Assembly: GCF_000582685.1 (NCBI RefSeq) | Contig: NZ_KK073768.1 | Coordinates: 3,091,303 to 3,155,302 of the forward strand | DNA length: 64,000 nucleotides | Direction of reading: 5' to 3' | Origin: [Scytonema hofmanni] UTEX 2349 | GTDB lineage: Bacteria > Cyanobacteriota > Cyanobacteriia > Cyanobacteriales > Nostocaceae | In this document: positions 27,631-36,762 of the stretch, piece after piece | Position numbering within the stretch: the first letter of the stretch is position 1 | How the letters are laid out: each line of letters opens with the position of its first letter | Position numbers and translations under genes: made by a program | Notes under the pieces: generated by a model | The model's input: the letters and a program-made list of their open reading frames with translations, nothing else | The model's database searches: none | Told to the model about the DNA's origin: nothing

Positions 27631-28260
27631 ATGAAGATTCCTGCATTTGGTCGCAGCAGGCAGCAAAAGCCAAAATCGCCATCAAAATCGCCATCGAAAC
27701 TACCAGCGAAACTGAAAATTAAGCCTCTTTCTCAATGGCATCCCCGCTTGCGTCAAGTGCTGGATTTGACCGTGACGGCTGGGTCTGTACTGTTATGTTT
27801 GATGATGTTGCCTACCCGTCTTCCAGGGATGGAATTATTGGGAATTGCACCTAACTGGTTATTGATTTGGGTAGTATCTTGGAGCGTAAAGCGCACAGTT
27901 TTTCAAGGAGCATTAGCAGGTATAGTTTTGGGGCTGCTTCAAGATGCCATGACATCGCCCAACCCCAGTCATGCTATTAGTTTGGGGATAGTGGGAATGA
28001 TTACTGGCTTTATGCAGAAACAGCGTTTTATCCAAGAAGACTTTATTTCTATCGCCTTAATTGTCTTCGGAATGACAGTTTTAGAAGAAACTATTTTTGC
28101 GTTGTTATTAACTTGGATGGGCGATCGCAATATCCAAGATATCTGGACGTATTACCAGAAAGTCGCCCTTGCCTCTGCTATTCTCAGTAGTCTCTGGGCA
28201 CCTGTGATTTATTATCCCTTAAATAAGTGGTGGCAGCAGATAAAATTGGCACAGTCATGA
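27631..28260 (+). CDS. mreD: Rod shape-determining protein MreD
   Basis: A 209-residue protein when started at the ATG at 27631 (MKIPAFGRSRQQKPKSPSK). A longer frame from 27505 reads through the repeat block and is not believed. A Lys/Pro/Ser-rich N-terminus of about 45 residues precedes five membrane helices, with LGIAPNWLLIWVVSWSVKRT and GIVLGLLQDAMTSPNPSHAI, the usual MreD landmarks. It works with MreB and MreC in elongation. The extra basic N-terminal tail contains near-repeats KSPSK. Confidence 0.9.
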   Translation: MKIPAFGRSRQQKPKSPSKSPSKLPAKLKIKPLSQWHPRLRQVLDLTVTAGSVLLCLMMLPTRLPGMELLGIAPNWLLIWVVSWSVKRTVFQGALAGIVLGLLQDAMTSPNPSHAISLGIVGMITGFMQKQRFIQEDFISIALIVFGMTVLEETIFALLLTWMGDRNIQDIWTYYQKVALASAILSSLWAPVIYYPLNKWWQQIKLAQS

Positions 28261-28262
28261 GG

Positions 28263-28305
28263 AAATGGGCATTGGGCATGGGGCATGGGGCATTGGGCAT
28301 TGTTA
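28263..28305. repeat. GGGCATT/GGGCATG heptamer repeat
   Basis: Six or so copies of GGGCAT(T/G)/GGGGCAT between mreD and ribD. The complementary form, TGCCCAA, occurs at 62160-62200. Confidence 0.65.
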
Positions 28306-28357
28306 ATTTTAACTCCCCCCTACTCCCTACTATTTAATCATTGTATTGCCCAAAGTT

Positions 28358-29560
28358 ATGGATAATTTCCCAGTGATTGCTCAACCAAATGCATCAAACA
28401 ATAATTACAGTGAAGAAAATGCACTTTTAGTAAAGTCGGCAGTCGGTTTGGATTCACACTTACAGAAAATGGTGGGAAATGACTTTGACTCTAGCATGAT
28501 GCAGCGGTGTTTGGAACTCGCAAAACGCGCTAGCGGACGCACTTCGCCAAATCCTTTAGTGGGAGCGGTAATTGTCAAAGATGGCAAGATTATTGGGGAG
28601 GGGTTTCATCCTCGTGCTGGGGAACCTCATGCGGAAGTTTTTGCCCTCAAAGCGGCTGGTGCTGACGCTCGTGGAGCGACAATTTATGTCAGCTTAGAAC
28701 CTTGCAATCACTACGGACGCACTCCGCCTTGTTCGGAAGCATTAATCGCCGCTGGAGTGGCAAAAGTGGTAGTAGGTATGGTTGACCCTAATCCCCTGGT
28801 TGCGGGGGGTGGCATTGCGCGTTTACGCGCCGCTGGGATAGAAGTTGTGGCAGGGGTGGAAGAAGTTGCTTGCCAGAAAATTAATGAAGGTTTTGTTCAT
28901 CGTATTCTCTACAAACGACCTTTGGGCATTTTGAAATATGCCATGACTTTAGACGGCAAAATTGCTACTAGTGCCGGTCACAGTGCTTGGGTAACAAACC
29001 GAGATGCCCGCACTGAAGTACATCAACTGCGGGCTGCTTGTGATGCTGTAATTGTCGGTGGGAATACAGTGCGACAGGATAATCCTTATTTAACCAGCCA
29101 TCAAGAAGGGGCAAATAATCCGTTGCGGGTGGTGATGAGTCGCAGTCTGAGATTGCCAGAAAATGCCCACTTGTGGCAAACTTCTGAGGCTCCCACTTTA
29201 GTGTTAACAGAAGTAGATGCTAACCCTGATGTTAAAGAATTGTTGCTTCGTCAGGGAGTAGAGGTGCTGGAACTAACTCCACTCACGCCAGATCGGGTAA
29301 TGGCTTACTTGTATGAGCGGGGTTTTTGCAACGTATTATGGGAGTGTGGCGGGATATTAGCCGCTAGTGCGATCGCTCAAGGTGCTGTACAAAAAATTCT
29401 TGCCTTTATCGCTCCGAAAATCATTGGTGGTAACAATGCACCCACACCTGTGGGTGATTTAGGCTTCACCACTATGACTGAGGCTTTGCCTTTAGAACGT
29501 GTTACTTGGCGCGTAGTAGGTTCCGACTGCTTAGTGGAAGGTTATTTATCACAAAAATAG
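28358..29560 (+). CDS. ribD: Bifunctional riboflavin biosynthesis deaminase/reductase RibD
   Basis: A 400-residue enzyme from the ATG at 28358 (MDNFPVIAQPNASNNNYS); a TTG at 28346 is unlikely. After a roughly 45-residue extension comes the deaminase domain with zinc ligands in GEPHAEVFAL and CNHYGRTPPCSEAL, then the reductase domain with LKYAMTLDGKIATSAG, WVTNRDARTEVHQLR, AVIVGGNTVRQDNPYLT and LWECGGILAASAI. It performs the second and third steps of riboflavin synthesis from GTP, deamination then side-chain reduction. It stands alone, not in an operon with ribE/ribA. The N-terminal extension is unusual in length but cyanobacterial proteins often have one. Confidence 0.95.
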   Translation: MDNFPVIAQPNASNNNYSEENALLVKSAVGLDSHLQKMVGNDFDSSMMQRCLELAKRASGRTSPNPLVGAVIVKDGKIIGEGFHPRAGEPHAEVFALKAAGADARGATIYVSLEPCNHYGRTPPCSEALIAAGVAKVVVGMVDPNPLVAGGGIARLRAAGIEVVAGVEEVACQKINEGFVHRILYKRPLGILKYAMTLDGKIATSAGHSAWVTNRDARTEVHQLRAACDAVIVGGNTVRQDNPYLTSHQEGANNPLRVVMSRSLRLPENAHLWQTSEAPTLVLTEVDANPDVKELLLRQGVEVLELTPLTPDRVMAYLYERGFCNVLWECGGILAASAIAQGAVQKILAFIAPKIIGGNNAPTPVGDLGFTTMTEALPLERVTWRVVGSDCLVEGYLSQK

Positions 29561-29655
29561 TGGTTAGTTGTTAGTTGTTAGTTGTTAGTTGTTAGTTGAT
29601 GCTTGATGGTTGATGGTTAAGAGTTATCCACTATCCACTAACAACCAACCAATCA
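29561..29655. repeat. TTAGTTG / CCACTAAC inverted repeat block
   Basis: GTTAGTTGTTAGTT units, then TATCCACTAACAACCAACC. It sits between the convergent stops of ribD and a small minus-strand gene. Confidence 0.65.
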
Positions 29656-29663
29656 AAATTGTC

Positions 29664-29885
29664 TTAGCCGTAACATTGACGGTCATGGGCGATGTCACGA
29701 ATCAGGCTTAACCTGGCTTGAATGTAGTCACAGAGAAAATCGGTTTCGTTACAATCTAACAATGCTTGTGTTTTGGTTTGTTTGACTAACCATTGCACCA
29801 AGCTAGCATCGTCTAGTTGCAAGAGGGTCTTGGAATGGGCTGTTTCAACCACAGTCCAAAGCTGACGCATAATCGTAGGAGTCAT
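29664..29885 (-). CDS. Small hypothetical protein
   Basis: A 73-residue soluble protein with a start at 29885, or an ATG five residues later (MRQLWTVVETAHSKTLLQLD). It is mostly helical, with LQLDDASLVQWLVKQ and ETDFLCDYIQARLSLIRDIA. There is no membrane helix or signal peptide. Three cysteines but no CxxC pair. No family recognised. Even codon use and distance from repeats favour a real gene. Confidence 0.55.
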   Translation of the reverse strand: MTPTIMRQLWTVVETAHSKTLLQLDDASLVQWLVKQTKTQALLDCNETDFLCDYIQARLSLIRDIAHDRQCYG

Positions 29886-30422
29886 CAGACCTCAATCTAA
29901 TCATTAGCTTAGTTATTTTCAGCGTACACAATTGCAGCAACAAGTTGGGCATGAGCGTACAAGCCGACACAAGTATTATCAAAAACTTCATAATCGGATT
30001 TATAACTTGATGAAGATTAAGAATCCGCAACGCGCTGACTTCAACTTAATGGTAACTAGGTAGATTAAGAAAAATTAAACATCACTCATTGGGCATGGGG
30101 CATGGGGGAGGCAGTGCGTTGGGGAGCCAGTGCCGTGGGCGGGTTTCCCGACTTGAGGCACCTGGCGTCCGGCTTTGCCGACTTGTTCGCGCAGCGTCTC
30201 CCCGAATCGAGAAGCATCTGCCGTCATGGGGCATGGGGCAGAAAAGAAAAGTAAGTTAAATTTCTTGACGATCGCTTACTTAATTAGATAATCACTCTTT
30301 TCATAAAGTTAAAAACTTAAAAAAGAATAAAAATATTTGTTTCAAGGCTTTCGCTATGAAAGAACTTAACTTAATTACAATATGGCAATATATTAAGTAG
30401 CCGAGATGAATTCCGTTTTCGC
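29886..30422. other. Intergenic region with interspersed GC-rich repeat
   Basis: No credible gene. Between 30088 and 30240 there is a GC-rich repeat block bounded by direct CATGGGGCATGGGG copies, containing GTTTCCCGACTTGAGGCACC and CGGCTTTGCCGACTTG (short stem GGC/GCC pairs). Downstream (30250-30420) is AT-rich and should contain the promoter of the next gene. Confidence 0.45.
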
Positions 30423-30893
30423 TTGCAGGCATATAAAGCTCTGTTCCAAGCGTTCCTATTTGAGACATGGGAAAAAAATCAAGTTGACTGTAGCGGCTTG
30501 CAACGCGATCGCCTTCTATGGGCGCTTCAATGGTACTCTGTAAACATGAATTACGGAACTGCTCGCAAATTGCTTATTGACCAGGCAATGATAACCGAGG
30601 AAAACCCAGATGCTCTGTTAATGCGGATGCAACAGGGAAAACCACCTATCCCTGGTCACGTTACTTCTATTTTATTGGCGTTGAAAGTAGTTTTTGAAGA
30701 ACTCAAGGATGTTACAATTATAGATAGGGAACTAGCTAACTCGCTGTATCAGTTAAGTATCAAAAGTCAACAGTTGTTTGCTGCGGGGCGTAAAGTTGGG
30801 ATAGAATGGCCCCCGCTGCTACAAGAAGACTTGCTGCGAATTACGATCGCTGTTGAAAGTATTTTTTCTGGCGATTGGCAAACTCTACATTAG
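30423..30893 (+). CDS. Hypothetical protein with uncertain start
   Basis: A 156-residue soluble, helical protein (AFLFETWEKNQVDCSGLQRD, then PPIPGHVTSILLALKVVFEE). The only conventional start in frame is a TTG at 30423, but the frame stays open back to 30375 and the preceding codons (DEFRFRL) look like protein. An ATG at 30406 lies in a different frame; adding one base after it would give MN-FRFRLQAYK, so a one-base loss at the start is possible. No family recognised. Confidence 0.6.
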   Translation: MQAYKALFQAFLFETWEKNQVDCSGLQRDRLLWALQWYSVNMNYGTARKLLIDQAMITEENPDALLMRMQQGKPPIPGHVTSILLALKVVFEELKDVTIIDRELANSLYQLSIKSQQLFAAGRKVGIEWPPLLQEDLLRITIAVESIFSGDWQTLH

Positions 30894-30913
30894 ATATAAA
30901 CGTAAAAAAGAAT

Positions 30914-30942
30914 GTAGAGACGCGATAAATCGCCGTCTCTAC
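30914..30942. repeat. Palindromic GTAGAGACG repeat
   Basis: GTAGAGACG and CGTCTCTAC arms with CGATAAATCGC between them, in the gap between two convergent genes; it may serve as a hairpin transcription end. Confidence 0.6.
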
Positions 30943-30986
30943 AAGGGTTCTGGATAACGCATATTTAATTTATACGCTTATATCTA

Positions 30987-31598
30987 TTAACGATTTCGCA
31001 ATTCGGCTTCTAGCTTATCTAAATCGGTTTTGAGCAAAACTGTCATCTGACCGACAAAGGCTTTACCTTCTTTGGGTTGAGCAACTTCTACCCAATATGC
31101 ATAGCGATCGCCTACTCGCAATTCTCCCTGCAAAGCTTCTCTAATGGGGGTTTTCGCGAAACGCGCACTATTTATCGCACTTTGGTTCGGATACTCATAT
31201 ATTACCTGAGCGCGATCGAAATCTTGATAAATATCTAACCCATAAATGACGCGCAACGATTCTTGCAAACGTTCAGATGTAATCCCGTTAATTGCATCAT
31301 ACATCGCAATCCGTTCGGTGCGTATTCTGCTGCGGTCTTTGGTAAAAGCGACTCTACCAGGTGGTAACACCGATGCTTGAAAACTAAATCGCTGTGCTGC
31401 TGTATCAGTCTTTTGAATCAAAAAGCGCTCATTTCCGGTGGGACGAAGTGTAGAATTAGCTTTAATCCAGGTGCCGACTTCCTCTGTACTTTGTCCTGGT
31501 AAAGCATTAACTTTGGAATCAGAAAGCATTCCCAGACAAATTAAGGAAACTACAGAACACGGTACAATCAGAAAATTCAGTAAAGGTTTTTTTAGCAT
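30987..31598 (-). CDS. Exported hypothetical protein
   Basis: A 203-residue protein with an N-terminal signal segment (LLNFLIVPCSVVSLICLGML) and probable cleavage near KVNALPG, so likely periplasmic. The mature part is charged, with TWIKANSTLRPTGNERF, RIRTERIAMYDAINGITSER and a C-terminal LLKTDLDKLEAELRNR helix. No catalytic motif is visible and I do not recognise a family. It is convergent with the gene at 30423. Confidence 0.7.
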   Translation of the reverse strand: MLKKPLLNFLIVPCSVVSLICLGMLSDSKVNALPGQSTEEVGTWIKANSTLRPTGNERFLIQKTDTAAQRFSFQASVLPPGRVAFTKDRSRIRTERIAMYDAINGITSERLQESLRVIYGLDIYQDFDRAQVIYEYPNQSAINSARFAKTPIREALQGELRVGDRYAYWVEVAQPKEGKAFVGQMTVLLKTDLDKLEAELRNR

Positions 31599-31841
31599 TT
31601 TTTCTTTTGGGGATTTACATTACGATTCCCTCCATAGAGGGTGTAATCATAGTTTTCCCTTTTTTGCAAAAATTAATGCTGACTTCAGCAGAGAAATCCC
31701 CTCTCTTGCAGTGAAACCTCGCTTCCATTCCTCTCTCCTACAAGGCTATGCATTACCGGGATCTTTCTTAACATTGGTGAAAGATAGGCAGGACAAGAAT
31801 CCTGGGACTGAAAGTGGTTGTGGGGGTTGACAGGAGGAATA

Positions 31842-31958
31842 CACTAGTACAGCGGGCGCGAAAATCAACAGACCATTCTCAATCGCTAAAAAGCTTATTC
31901 CATATTACTTTTGACTTTTGACTTTTGAATGAGTGACTTCCGCGAAGCGGTACTAGTG
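31842..31958. mobile_element. MITE-like element, family E
   Basis: Ends ACACTAGTACAGCG and CGCTTCG-type GAAGCGGTACTAGT. Read on the minus strand it matches the element at 53075-53202: ACTAGTACCGCTTC, then GGAAGTCA and several AAAAGTC units, then an AGCTTTTT region, GAATGGT and CTGTACTAG. About 117 bases, no ORF. Confidence 0.55.
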
Positions 31959-32139
31959 GTCTGTCAAGTCTCATATTAGGGCAGGCGATGAACTCACGTT
32001 AAACTTAGCACCAATTAAGAATTCCCAGACACCACTGTACTACCATTCCAGCAAACGATTCAGGCATATAATAATTGGTTCCTAATCTCCTCAGCCGTTA
32101 GCGCACTCACCAAAATACCAATTCTTTGTGCGATTGATT

Positions 32140-32328
32140 TCATAGGCGTTTTTCTGAGGCACAAGGATGATTCTGTGAATGTTGTTTATCTTCTTCCATG
32201 TACTGGAAGCGATCGCCTTTCATAAATTTAGTCGCAATATAAAATAATACATCTGGAGCGATCTCAATCTCGGTTCCTTTGTAGTTATGATTTACACGAC
32301 AGTACTGCAGAATGTTTCTACACCACAA
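32140..32328 (-). CDS. Possible small protein downstream of the histidine kinase gene
   Basis: A 62-residue frame starting 8 bases after the kinase stop, with NHNYKGTEIEIAPDVLFYIA and FMKGDRFQYMEEDKQ. The sequence looks protein-like (acidic, helical) but has no start with a clear ribosome-binding site and no family I know. It may be a fragment of a decayed gene. Confidence 0.3.
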   Translation of the reverse strand: MWCRNILQYCRVNHNYKGTEIEIAPDVLFYIATKFMKGDRFQYMEEDKQHSQNHPCASEKRL

Positions 32329-32336
32329 TCTGATGC

Positions 32337-35030
32337 TTAAATTGGAATTTTAATCCAGAATTCTGTGCCTTTTCCTGGTTCTGATAGACAATTCAAAATT
32401 CCACCATGTCTTTCAACTACAATTTGGTAGCTAATTGACAGTCCTAGACCTGTTCCCTTGCCTACCGGTTTTGTGGTGAAAAATGGATCAAATAACCGCT
32501 TTCTAACGTCTTCTGTCATTCCTAATCCGTTGTCGGCAATTCGGATGACAACAAATTTACTATCTAAAACTTTAGTACTAATTGAAATTTGCGGTTGATT
32601 AGTTGTTTTGATATTGACAATTGACTCTTCTAAAGCATCGATCGCATTAGTCAAAATATTCATAAACACTTGATTAAGCTGCCCAGGATAGCAATCAACT
32701 AAGGGCAAATCACCATATTCTTTAACAATAGATATATCCAGCCCAATCCCATTATTTTTCCAGCGATGATGCAAAATTAATAGTGTATTTTCAATTCCTT
32801 CATGAATGTCTACTTGTTTTTTATCTGCTTCATCATGACGAGAAAAGTTTCGCAATCCCAAAACAATTTCACGGATACGATTAGTACCCATATTCATCGA
32901 ATTTAGGAGTTGATAAAGGTCATCAGTAATAAATTCTAAATCAATTCTTTCAGCGAAATCTTCAATTTCTGCTTGGGGCTGGGGATAGTATTGCTGATAA
33001 AGGTGCAATAGAGTTAACATTTCTTGAAAGTATTCTTTAGCATAGGTTAAATTGCCGTGAATAAAGTTAACTGGATTGTTGATTTCATGGGCAACTCCAG
33101 CCACTAATTGTCCTAAGCTAGACATTTTTTCATTCTGGATCAATTGAGATTGAGTTTGCTGCAATTTGTGCAAGGTTTCGGTGAGTTTTTCAGCTTGAGT
33201 TTGAGCTACTAAAGTATCAGAGCGACTTTGGGTATAAAGTTGTGCGTGATCGATGGCGATCGCTAGTTGATCACAAACAGCTTGTAAGAGCTTAATTTCA
33301 CTGTTACTCCAAATGCGATCGCCACTGCAATGACTGCAAACAATTGCTGCAATCTCCCCAGAATTACTCTTAACTGGTAACAGTAGTTGAGATGTGATGC
33401 CAAAATCAGTTAAAAGTTCTTGCATATCATAATCGAGATATGACTTGCTATTAATATCGTCGATACAACTTAGCTCTTGAGAGAGAAGTATTTTTGTTAA
33501 AAAAGTACTTTTTTGCACCGGAATACTACCTAACATGGTTGGTAAGTTAGGGTTTCGTGCTTCATAGGTGACAGTCAGGCTTGGCTGGGATGGGTGCGGT
33601 AAGTAACAAAGAAAGTAGCAACGATCAATTTGTAATAAGCTCCGAATTTCATTAACCGCAGTTTCTAGGATTATATCTAGGTTAAGAGAACTACGGATTT
33701 GACTAGCTAGACGCAGTAATAAGGCTTCCCGACGGCTTAGGAGTTCTTCTCGCGCCCAGATTCGGTCGATAGCTACAGCTATATTATTAGCAATCCAATT
33801 TAATAGGTTATGAGTTGGTTCGGTAAATAATTGCTTGCTAAATAAAGCCATTATACCGATTAATTGCTGCTCTACTATCAGGGGATAAGCAGAAAATCGA
33901 AAAATTGAGAATGCAGAATCCAAAAGTTTATCTGAATTATTAATTGATAGTTCTTCGTTAAAAACGGCTTGATGGTTTTGAATCATTAAGCCAATAATAT
34001 TATTAACTAAAACCATGTGATTTGGGTAATCTCTGGTATCGCTCAAAGCACTACAAGTAACGTCTGTACAATGAACGCCAGCTTGCAATTGCAGGTGGTT
34101 TGTCTGTTGTTCAAAAGTCCAGATACAAATAAAGCCGATATCAAGGTATTGGGAAATAGTATTTGTACAGTTTTGCAAAATTTCTGTAAGTGTGCCACTT
34201 TGAGATAAGCCTAAGCTGACTTCTGCGCTCAAAAGTGACAAGCGCGATCGCTCCAATAAAGCTAACTCTGAAAGCTTGCGCTGTGTAATATCTGTACGAA
34301 TTGCTACATATTGATAGTATTTTCCATCTGAGTTCAATATTGGGGCGATCAAAGTATCCACCCAATAAAAAGTACCATCCTTGGCTTTATTTTTAATTTC
34401 TCCTTTCCATATTTCTCCTTGGGCAATAGTTTTCCATAAATTTGCAAAAAATTCCTTTGTATGATAACCAGAATTGATAATACGATGATCTTGCCCTAAA
34501 AGTTCTTCTCTAGAATATTTAGAAATTTCACAAAATTGGTCATTAACATAGGTTATTCTGCCCGTTTTATCAGTAATAGCTACCAGTGAATGGGCGTTTA
34601 AGGCAAATTTAAAAGCTTCTAGTTCTCGGATAGACTGTTGTAGTACTATCTCACTCTCTTTATTAAGAGTGATGTCACGAGCTACTGCATAAATCAACTT
34701 TTCTTCACTCAAACCAGTTGCATTCCATGACAGCCATTTGTAGGAACCGTCTCGACAAAGATAGCGGTTTTCAAAGCAGATTGAATCTACAGATTCTGTA
34801 AGTTTTTGGGCTGCTAAAATAGTAGATTCACGGTCTTCGAGGTGAACAAATTCGATAAAGGGTTTAGCAATGAGTTCCTGAGTTGACCAACCTAGGGTTT
34901 TTGTCCATACTGGATTTAAATACTTAAAATAACCATCAAAATTAGCAATACACAATAAATCTATGGAAAGCGAGAAAAATAGAGAGTATTTTTCTTCAGA
35001 TTCTTTGTACTCAGATTTCAATAGGTTCAT
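32337..35030 (-). CDS. Multi-sensor histidine kinase (PAS-PAS-GAF-GAF-HisKA-HATPase)
   Basis: An 897-residue soluble kinase with no membrane helices. Domains: PAS1 about 15-125 (LLCIANFDGYFKYLNPVWTK), PAS2 about 140-255 with PAC segment (YYQYVAIRTDITQRKLSE), GAF1 about 270-415, GAF2 about 440-595, HisKA with phospho-acceptor His648 in VAGVAHEINNPVNF, and HATPase with N-box NILTNAIDALEE, DNGLGMTEDVRKRLFDPFF and GTGLGLSI. GAF domains lack an obvious bilin Cys-His, so the ligands are unknown. No receiver domain is fused. It is divergent from the vWA/tubulin/motor operon across 571 bases, so it might control it, but that is only positional inference. Confidence 0.92.
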   Translation of the reverse strand: MNLLKSEYKESEEKYSLFFSLSIDLLCIANFDGYFKYLNPVWTKTLGWSTQELIAKPFIEFVHLEDRESTILAAQKLTESVDSICFENRYLCRDGSYKWLSWNATGLSEEKLIYAVARDITLNKESEIVLQQSIRELEAFKFALNAHSLVAITDKTGRITYVNDQFCEISKYSREELLGQDHRIINSGYHTKEFFANLWKTIAQGEIWKGEIKNKAKDGTFYWVDTLIAPILNSDGKYYQYVAIRTDITQRKLSELALLERSRLSLLSAEVSLGLSQSGTLTEILQNCTNTISQYLDIGFICIWTFEQQTNHLQLQAGVHCTDVTCSALSDTRDYPNHMVLVNNIIGLMIQNHQAVFNEELSINNSDKLLDSAFSIFRFSAYPLIVEQQLIGIMALFSKQLFTEPTHNLLNWIANNIAVAIDRIWAREELLSRREALLLRLASQIRSSLNLDIILETAVNEIRSLLQIDRCYFLCYLPHPSQPSLTVTYEARNPNLPTMLGSIPVQKSTFLTKILLSQELSCIDDINSKSYLDYDMQELLTDFGITSQLLLPVKSNSGEIAAIVCSHCSGDRIWSNSEIKLLQAVCDQLAIAIDHAQLYTQSRSDTLVAQTQAEKLTETLHKLQQTQSQLIQNEKMSSLGQLVAGVAHEINNPVNFIHGNLTYAKEYFQEMLTLLHLYQQYYPQPQAEIEDFAERIDLEFITDDLYQLLNSMNMGTNRIREIVLGLRNFSRHDEADKKQVDIHEGIENTLLILHHRWKNNGIGLDISIVKEYGDLPLVDCYPGQLNQVFMNILTNAIDALEESIVNIKTTNQPQISISTKVLDSKFVVIRIADNGLGMTEDVRKRLFDPFFTTKPVGKGTGLGLSISYQIVVERHGGILNCLSEPGKGTEFWIKIPI

Positions 35031-35601
35031 CAGTTATTTAGGTATAAAGCTTTTTTTAGTATAGGTTAAATAAGTCCGTTTTTCGTAAATTCAATAACCA
35101 TCTCAATGGGATATTGTTGAGCTAAAAACTGCATAATATCAGTTACAATGAGACTATTCTATTTATGTAAAAACACGTGATTATTTTTCTTCATAAGTAA
35201 AATAATAATGTACTGAGTAAACTAACTACTTATTAACTTAATTCTGGACTTAAATAAAGGTTTCCCTAAAAAAGCTGTGAAGTAAACATTTATATTTTTG
35301 ATTTAAGATAAGAAATGTTAAGTAAACGAAACAAGCTCCCCGACTTCTCCAAGGATACAGCTATTGCGATTGGTGGGGTATCACCCCTTATCTCACCATT
35401 TTTCGACATTCCACTGTGACCAAAATCACTATGGATTGAAGTTCGCGTGAGTTATCTTAGTGAGGAGTAATGCACAGCAAGTAAGCACATAAGTAAAATT
35501 CTCTTGTTTAACTAACCCAGATAAAAGAGAGTGCCGCGAGTTGCATTTGCCGAGTATTTTATGTAATAAGTCTAATATACTGATTAGTAAATATATTATT
35601 T
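35031..35601. other. Divergent intergenic region before the tubulin/motor operon
   Basis: 571 AT-rich bases without an ORF, holding both divergent promoters. A short hairpin-capable patch GGTGGGGTATCACCCC lies at about 35373-35388. No known operator recognised. Confidence 0.45.
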
Positions 35602-36744
35602 GTGATATTTACACAAGTTATCCCTGGACAGCCACTTAGTTCTGTACAAAAAATCGGTTTAAATTTAGTCTCAGTTTTGCATAGTGGACGGGATGTTGTC
35701 TTGGCTATTGATTTGACGGAAAGCGTCGGATTGAATGATGAGGGTCGTATTCGCTTACGTCAGATTGTTGAAGATAGCCTAAAACCGGGAGATTCAGTTT
35801 ACGTTGTTCCTTTTGATAAAAATGTAGCTTTAAAAGAAGTTACACCGGGTGTAAATTCATTCGTAACACCCATACAATTTAAAATTAAAAGTAAAGAAAA
35901 CATTGAAAAAGTATTAGCAAAAATACCTTTTGTCCCTGATCCAAACCGCTACGGCACAGATATTCAGCGAGCTGAATTAAGTATTTATCAAGGTCTCGCT
36001 CAAATCAATCAAAATCGTCTCCATAAAAGTCAACCAATCAAGCCACAGTCAGTTGTTTGGGTTACAGACGCACCTTTATTTACCCAACCAGGAATTAACT
36101 CACAAGTGTGGGTGGAAACACCAGCTATTAGTCCTTTTAGGATAGCAAATTCCCCAGAAAGTCAACAGCGACAAAGTTGGATTAAAGCTTTGCCAATAAA
36201 AGAGCGATCGCGCTCAATTACAACCAATAATAATAAAGAGTATAAACTCACTGTCGTTGATATTGCACCTACTGTCCAGGAAATTTGTACACCAGCACCA
36301 GGGGGTGAAGAAACTTGTTTAGTCACTCCTTATTTAATTAAGCAGTTGTGGCTACCAAGTTTAATTTCTCTATTAATATTTGCGGGTTTGGTTTTTGGGT
36401 TAATTAGATTCTTGCGTCTACAAAAGAAGTGGGAATTGAAAGTTGATTTTGAAGCAACAGAAAACCCCGAAGACCAAAAATGCAGATTACCAAACAACAA
36501 ACGCATTGCAATTGGTGAATATGATGCTTCTTGTATAGATTCTATTGATTGTCCAGGTTCAGAAGTTAGAGCATATTTAGAGAGGAAAGGCGAGAGTTTA
36601 TATTTAGTACCAACTAATTCAACACCAATTTATTACAACAATAAAGAAATTACGTCGCGCACTTTCATCTCTAGTTCTACGTTCAGGATAAATTGTCCAT
36701 ATAACAGACGTGATTACAAAATAGTAATTAAAGTTAAAAAATAG
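35602..36744 (+). CDS. von Willebrand A (vWA) domain membrane protein, first gene of the tubulin/motor cluster
   Basis: A 380-residue protein with a GTG start at 35602, the only usable start before an upstream stop. Residues about 28-175 form a vWA domain with metal-site motifs: DLTES (DxTxS form), Thr-Asp in RYGTDIQRAE and Asp in WVTDAPLF. One membrane helix lies at about 249-267 (PSLISLLIFAGLVFGLIRFL), followed by positive residues RLQKKWELK that suggest a cytoplasmic C-terminus. The last 110 residues form a beta-rich domain (RIAIGEYDASCIDS, then GESLYLVPTNSTPIYY), possibly FHA-like, which I cannot confirm. The next gene starts 18 bases after it. Function unknown; a metal-dependent protein-interaction or scaffold role is inferred. 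Confidence 0.8.
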   Translation: MIFTQVIPGQPLSSVQKIGLNLVSVLHSGRDVVLAIDLTESVGLNDEGRIRLRQIVEDSLKPGDSVYVVPFDKNVALKEVTPGVNSFVTPIQFKIKSKENIEKVLAKIPFVPDPNRYGTDIQRAELSIYQGLAQINQNRLHKSQPIKPQSVVWVTDAPLFTQPGINSQVWVETPAISPFRIANSPESQQRQSWIKALPIKERSRSITTNNNKEYKLTVVDIAPTVQEICTPAPGGEETCLVTPYLIKQLWLPSLISLLIFAGLVFGLIRFLRLQKKWELKVDFEATENPEDQKCRLPNNKRIAIGEYDASCIDSIDCPGSEVRAYLERKGESLYLVPTNSTPIYYNNKEITSRTFISSSTFRINCPYNRRDYKIVIKVKK

Positions 36745-36762
36745 TAACTGAGGAATGAAAAC

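Noticed and set aside
35373..35388. GGTGGGGTATCACCCC as an operator for the divergent kinase and motor operon
   Set aside because: A single short palindrome without spacing or repetition; too weak to call.
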